Shown piece by piece: positions 62,907 to 64,000 of a DNA stretch of 64,000 nucleotides. The notes beneath the pieces were generated by a model. It worked only from the letters and a program-made list of their open reading frames with translations, made no database searches and was not told where the DNA came from. Position 1 is the first letter of the stretch, and each line of letters opens with the position of its first letter. This DNA comes from Thiohalomonas denitrificans (GTDB lineage Bacteria > Pseudomonadota > Gammaproteobacteria > Thiohalomonadales > Thiohalomonadaceae). The position numbers were made by a program, and so were the translations under genes. Location of the stretch: positions 1 to 64,000 of the forward strand of contig DYFR01000004.1 of the NCBI GenBank assembly GCA_020725115.1, given 5' to 3'.

Positions 62907-63034
62907 GTACGGAATTCCTGATGGATGTACCAAGACTAGCGGAAAAGCCCGGTAGCGAACAGCTTGCCAATACCCGATAAAGAAAGGCAACATAAGCTGA
63001 CCACTTATAAAATAACAGAATCGCCGGAGGGGGC

Positions 63035-63847
63035 ATGATATTCAAATGGATGAGGGTGGGCCTGGTTATCGGCCTCGGAGTTGTGCATGCAGGGGGCGCA
63101 CTGGCCAAGGACGAGATTGTTTTTTCCACGGCACCGACCCAGACGCCGGAGCAGACGGTAAAGCTCTATACACCGCTGCTCAATTACCTGAGCCAGGTTA
63201 CCGGCAAGCAGTTCGTGATCAAGCCAGCCAAAAACTACCTCGAATACAATAACGGCACACTGCAAAATAGCTACGACATGGTGTTCGATGGTCCGCATTA
63301 CACCGGCTGGCGCATGGAGCGCCAGGGGGCAATTCCGGTGGCGCGTCTGCCGGGTGCGATCACCATCGTGGTAGCGGTACGCGATGATGGCGCTGTCAAA
63401 CAGCTCGATGACCTGATAGGGAAAAATATCTGTGCCTTCAGTTCACCTAATATGCTGACCATGGATTTTCTCAATCACTTCCGTAATCCGGCCCGTCAGC
63501 CAAACATGCTGCGGGTAGAGGGATTCAAGGAAATCAACGAGTGCCTCAAGAGCGGCCGGGGTGATGCCGCCGTGCTGCGTGACCAGGTGTGGGCGAAGCA
63601 GGATCAGACCGGATTACGGCTGATTGAGCGGAGCTTCCGCAGCCATCCGGAGCGTACCTTTTCGCTGAGTCGTGAAATTGAGCCGGAAGTGCGTGAAAAG
63701 ATCGCTGCCGCCCTGATCAGCGAGGAGGGTGGCAAGGTGGCTGCACCCCTGCTGGAGGTATTCAAGAAGGAAAAATTCATAGCGGCCGATCCCAAAACCT
63801 ATGAAGGACTTGGTGAGTTGCTGACACCAGTGTGGGGTTTTCAGTGA
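63035..63847 (+). CDS. PhnD-like phosphate/phosphonate-type substrate-binding protein
   Basis: 270 residues. Signal peptide ends GGALA; ATG 63035 follows GGAGG. FSTAPTQTPEQTVKLYTPLLNYLSQVTGKQF and YDMVFDGPHYTGWR match periplasmic PhnD-family binding proteins. No ABC permease or ATPase accompanies it, so it may deliver substrate to a distant transporter or serve as a sensor. Ligand unknown. Confidence 0.85.
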   Translation: MIFKWMRVGLVIGLGVVHAGGALAKDEIVFSTAPTQTPEQTVKLYTPLLNYLSQVTGKQFVIKPAKNYLEYNNGTLQNSYDMVFDGPHYTGWRMERQGAIPVARLPGAITIVVAVRDDGAVKQLDDLIGKNICAFSSPNMLTMDFLNHFRNPARQPNMLRVEGFKEINECLKSGRGDAAVLRDQVWAKQDQTGLRLIERSFRSHPERTFSLSREIEPEVREKIAAALISEEGGKVAAPLLEVFKKEKFIAADPKTYEGLGELLTPVWGFQ

Positions 63848-63899
63848 GGGCTGCGGCGTGATGAGCCGCGATGACAGGAGGGCGCATCCCCTGTTTGTT

Positions 63900-63976
63900 T
63901 GGTGGGCCCACCAGGACTTGAACCTGGAACCAAAGGATTATGAGTCCTCTGCTCTAACCAATTGAGCTATAGGCCC
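63900..63976 (-). tRNA. tRNA with CAU anticodon, probably tRNA-Ile2
   Basis: 77-base minus-strand tRNA with encoded CCA. Acceptor GGGCCTA pairs with TGGGCCC (one G-U), D-arm TAGCTC...GAGC, anticodon loop CTCATAA, T-loop GTTCAAGTC. Anticodon CAU serves Met or, when C34 becomes lysidine, Ile for AUA. The acceptor and anticodon arm resemble Ile2 tRNAs more than elongator Met tRNAs; identity needs tilS determinants to be compared. Confidence 0.95.
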
Positions 63977-64000
63977 CTGAAATGAATTGCGCCCGAAGGG

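Noticed and set aside
1-64000. CRISPR array, prophage, integrase or restriction-modification genes
   Set aside because: No regularly spaced repeat-spacer pattern and no such gene families were found in reading the window.

Overview
The window reads as a chromosomal segment of a GC-rich gammaproteobacterium. The protein families (TypA, GlgP, TruC, MtfA, a separate hisBHAFIE block followed by tatABC, a cbb3 oxidase locus next to an Fnr-type regulator, and many c-type cytochromes) fit a respiring, micro-oxic, probably chemolithotrophic member of the Chromatiales or relatives. The genus cannot be named from sequence alone. About 66 protein genes, one tRNA, one strong unannotated small-RNA candidate and several families of intergenic palindromes are supported.

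Layout. 1-14.5 kb: the 3' end of aroK, a DsrE-like protein, glgP, truC, a GH17-GT2 beta-glucan synthase, mtfA, a membrane-anchored RRM protein, a triheme cytochrome, a small PilZ/SseB operon and a phosphodiesterase. 14.6-24.2 kb: accessory two-partner secretion island. It has a TpsB transporter, a 1913-residue TpsA exoprotein ending in a GHSRG alpha/beta-hydrolase-like domain, a tightly linked lipoprotein (possible immunity protein), an orphan tpsA fragment broken by a 107-bp inverted-repeat element, and a second lipoprotein. 24.4-31 kb: a minus-strand operon with an outer-membrane barrel, a LolA-like protein, a LolCD-like ABC pair, an atypical metallo-beta-lactamase-fold protein, a cytochrome and small exported/membrane proteins, divergent from a Crp/Fnr regulator. 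31.7-37 kb: a ferritin-like/VIT1 fusion, typA, an intergenic gene for a CsrB/RsmZ-type RNA, pip and dtd.

37-41.7 kb: a membrane-bound LuxR-type regulator divergent from a Cyc2-like heme-porin and a diheme cytochrome. The region between them holds three 16-bp repeats spaced 63-64 bp apart. 41.7-51.5 kb: the complete cbb3 oxidase locus ccoNOQP, a 38-residue single-span protein, ccoG, fixH, ccoI and ccoS, driven by an FNR-box promoter and preceded by fnr. 51.6-57 kb: hisBHAFIE and tatABC. 57-64 kb: a DUF255 protein, an RND efflux pair, a PhnD-like binding protein and a tRNA with a CAU anticodon.

Connections. The Fnr regulator, its box and the cco genes form one oxygen-responsive respiratory unit. 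The Cyc2-like porin with its diheme partner would pass electrons from outside the cell into the same periplasmic cytochrome pool, which the cbb3 oxidase drains. The Tat system serves cofactor-bearing exported proteins, and one Tat-like signal is seen inside the window. The CsrB-like RNA would connect this genome to a GacA/CsrA circuit whose protein genes lie elsewhere.
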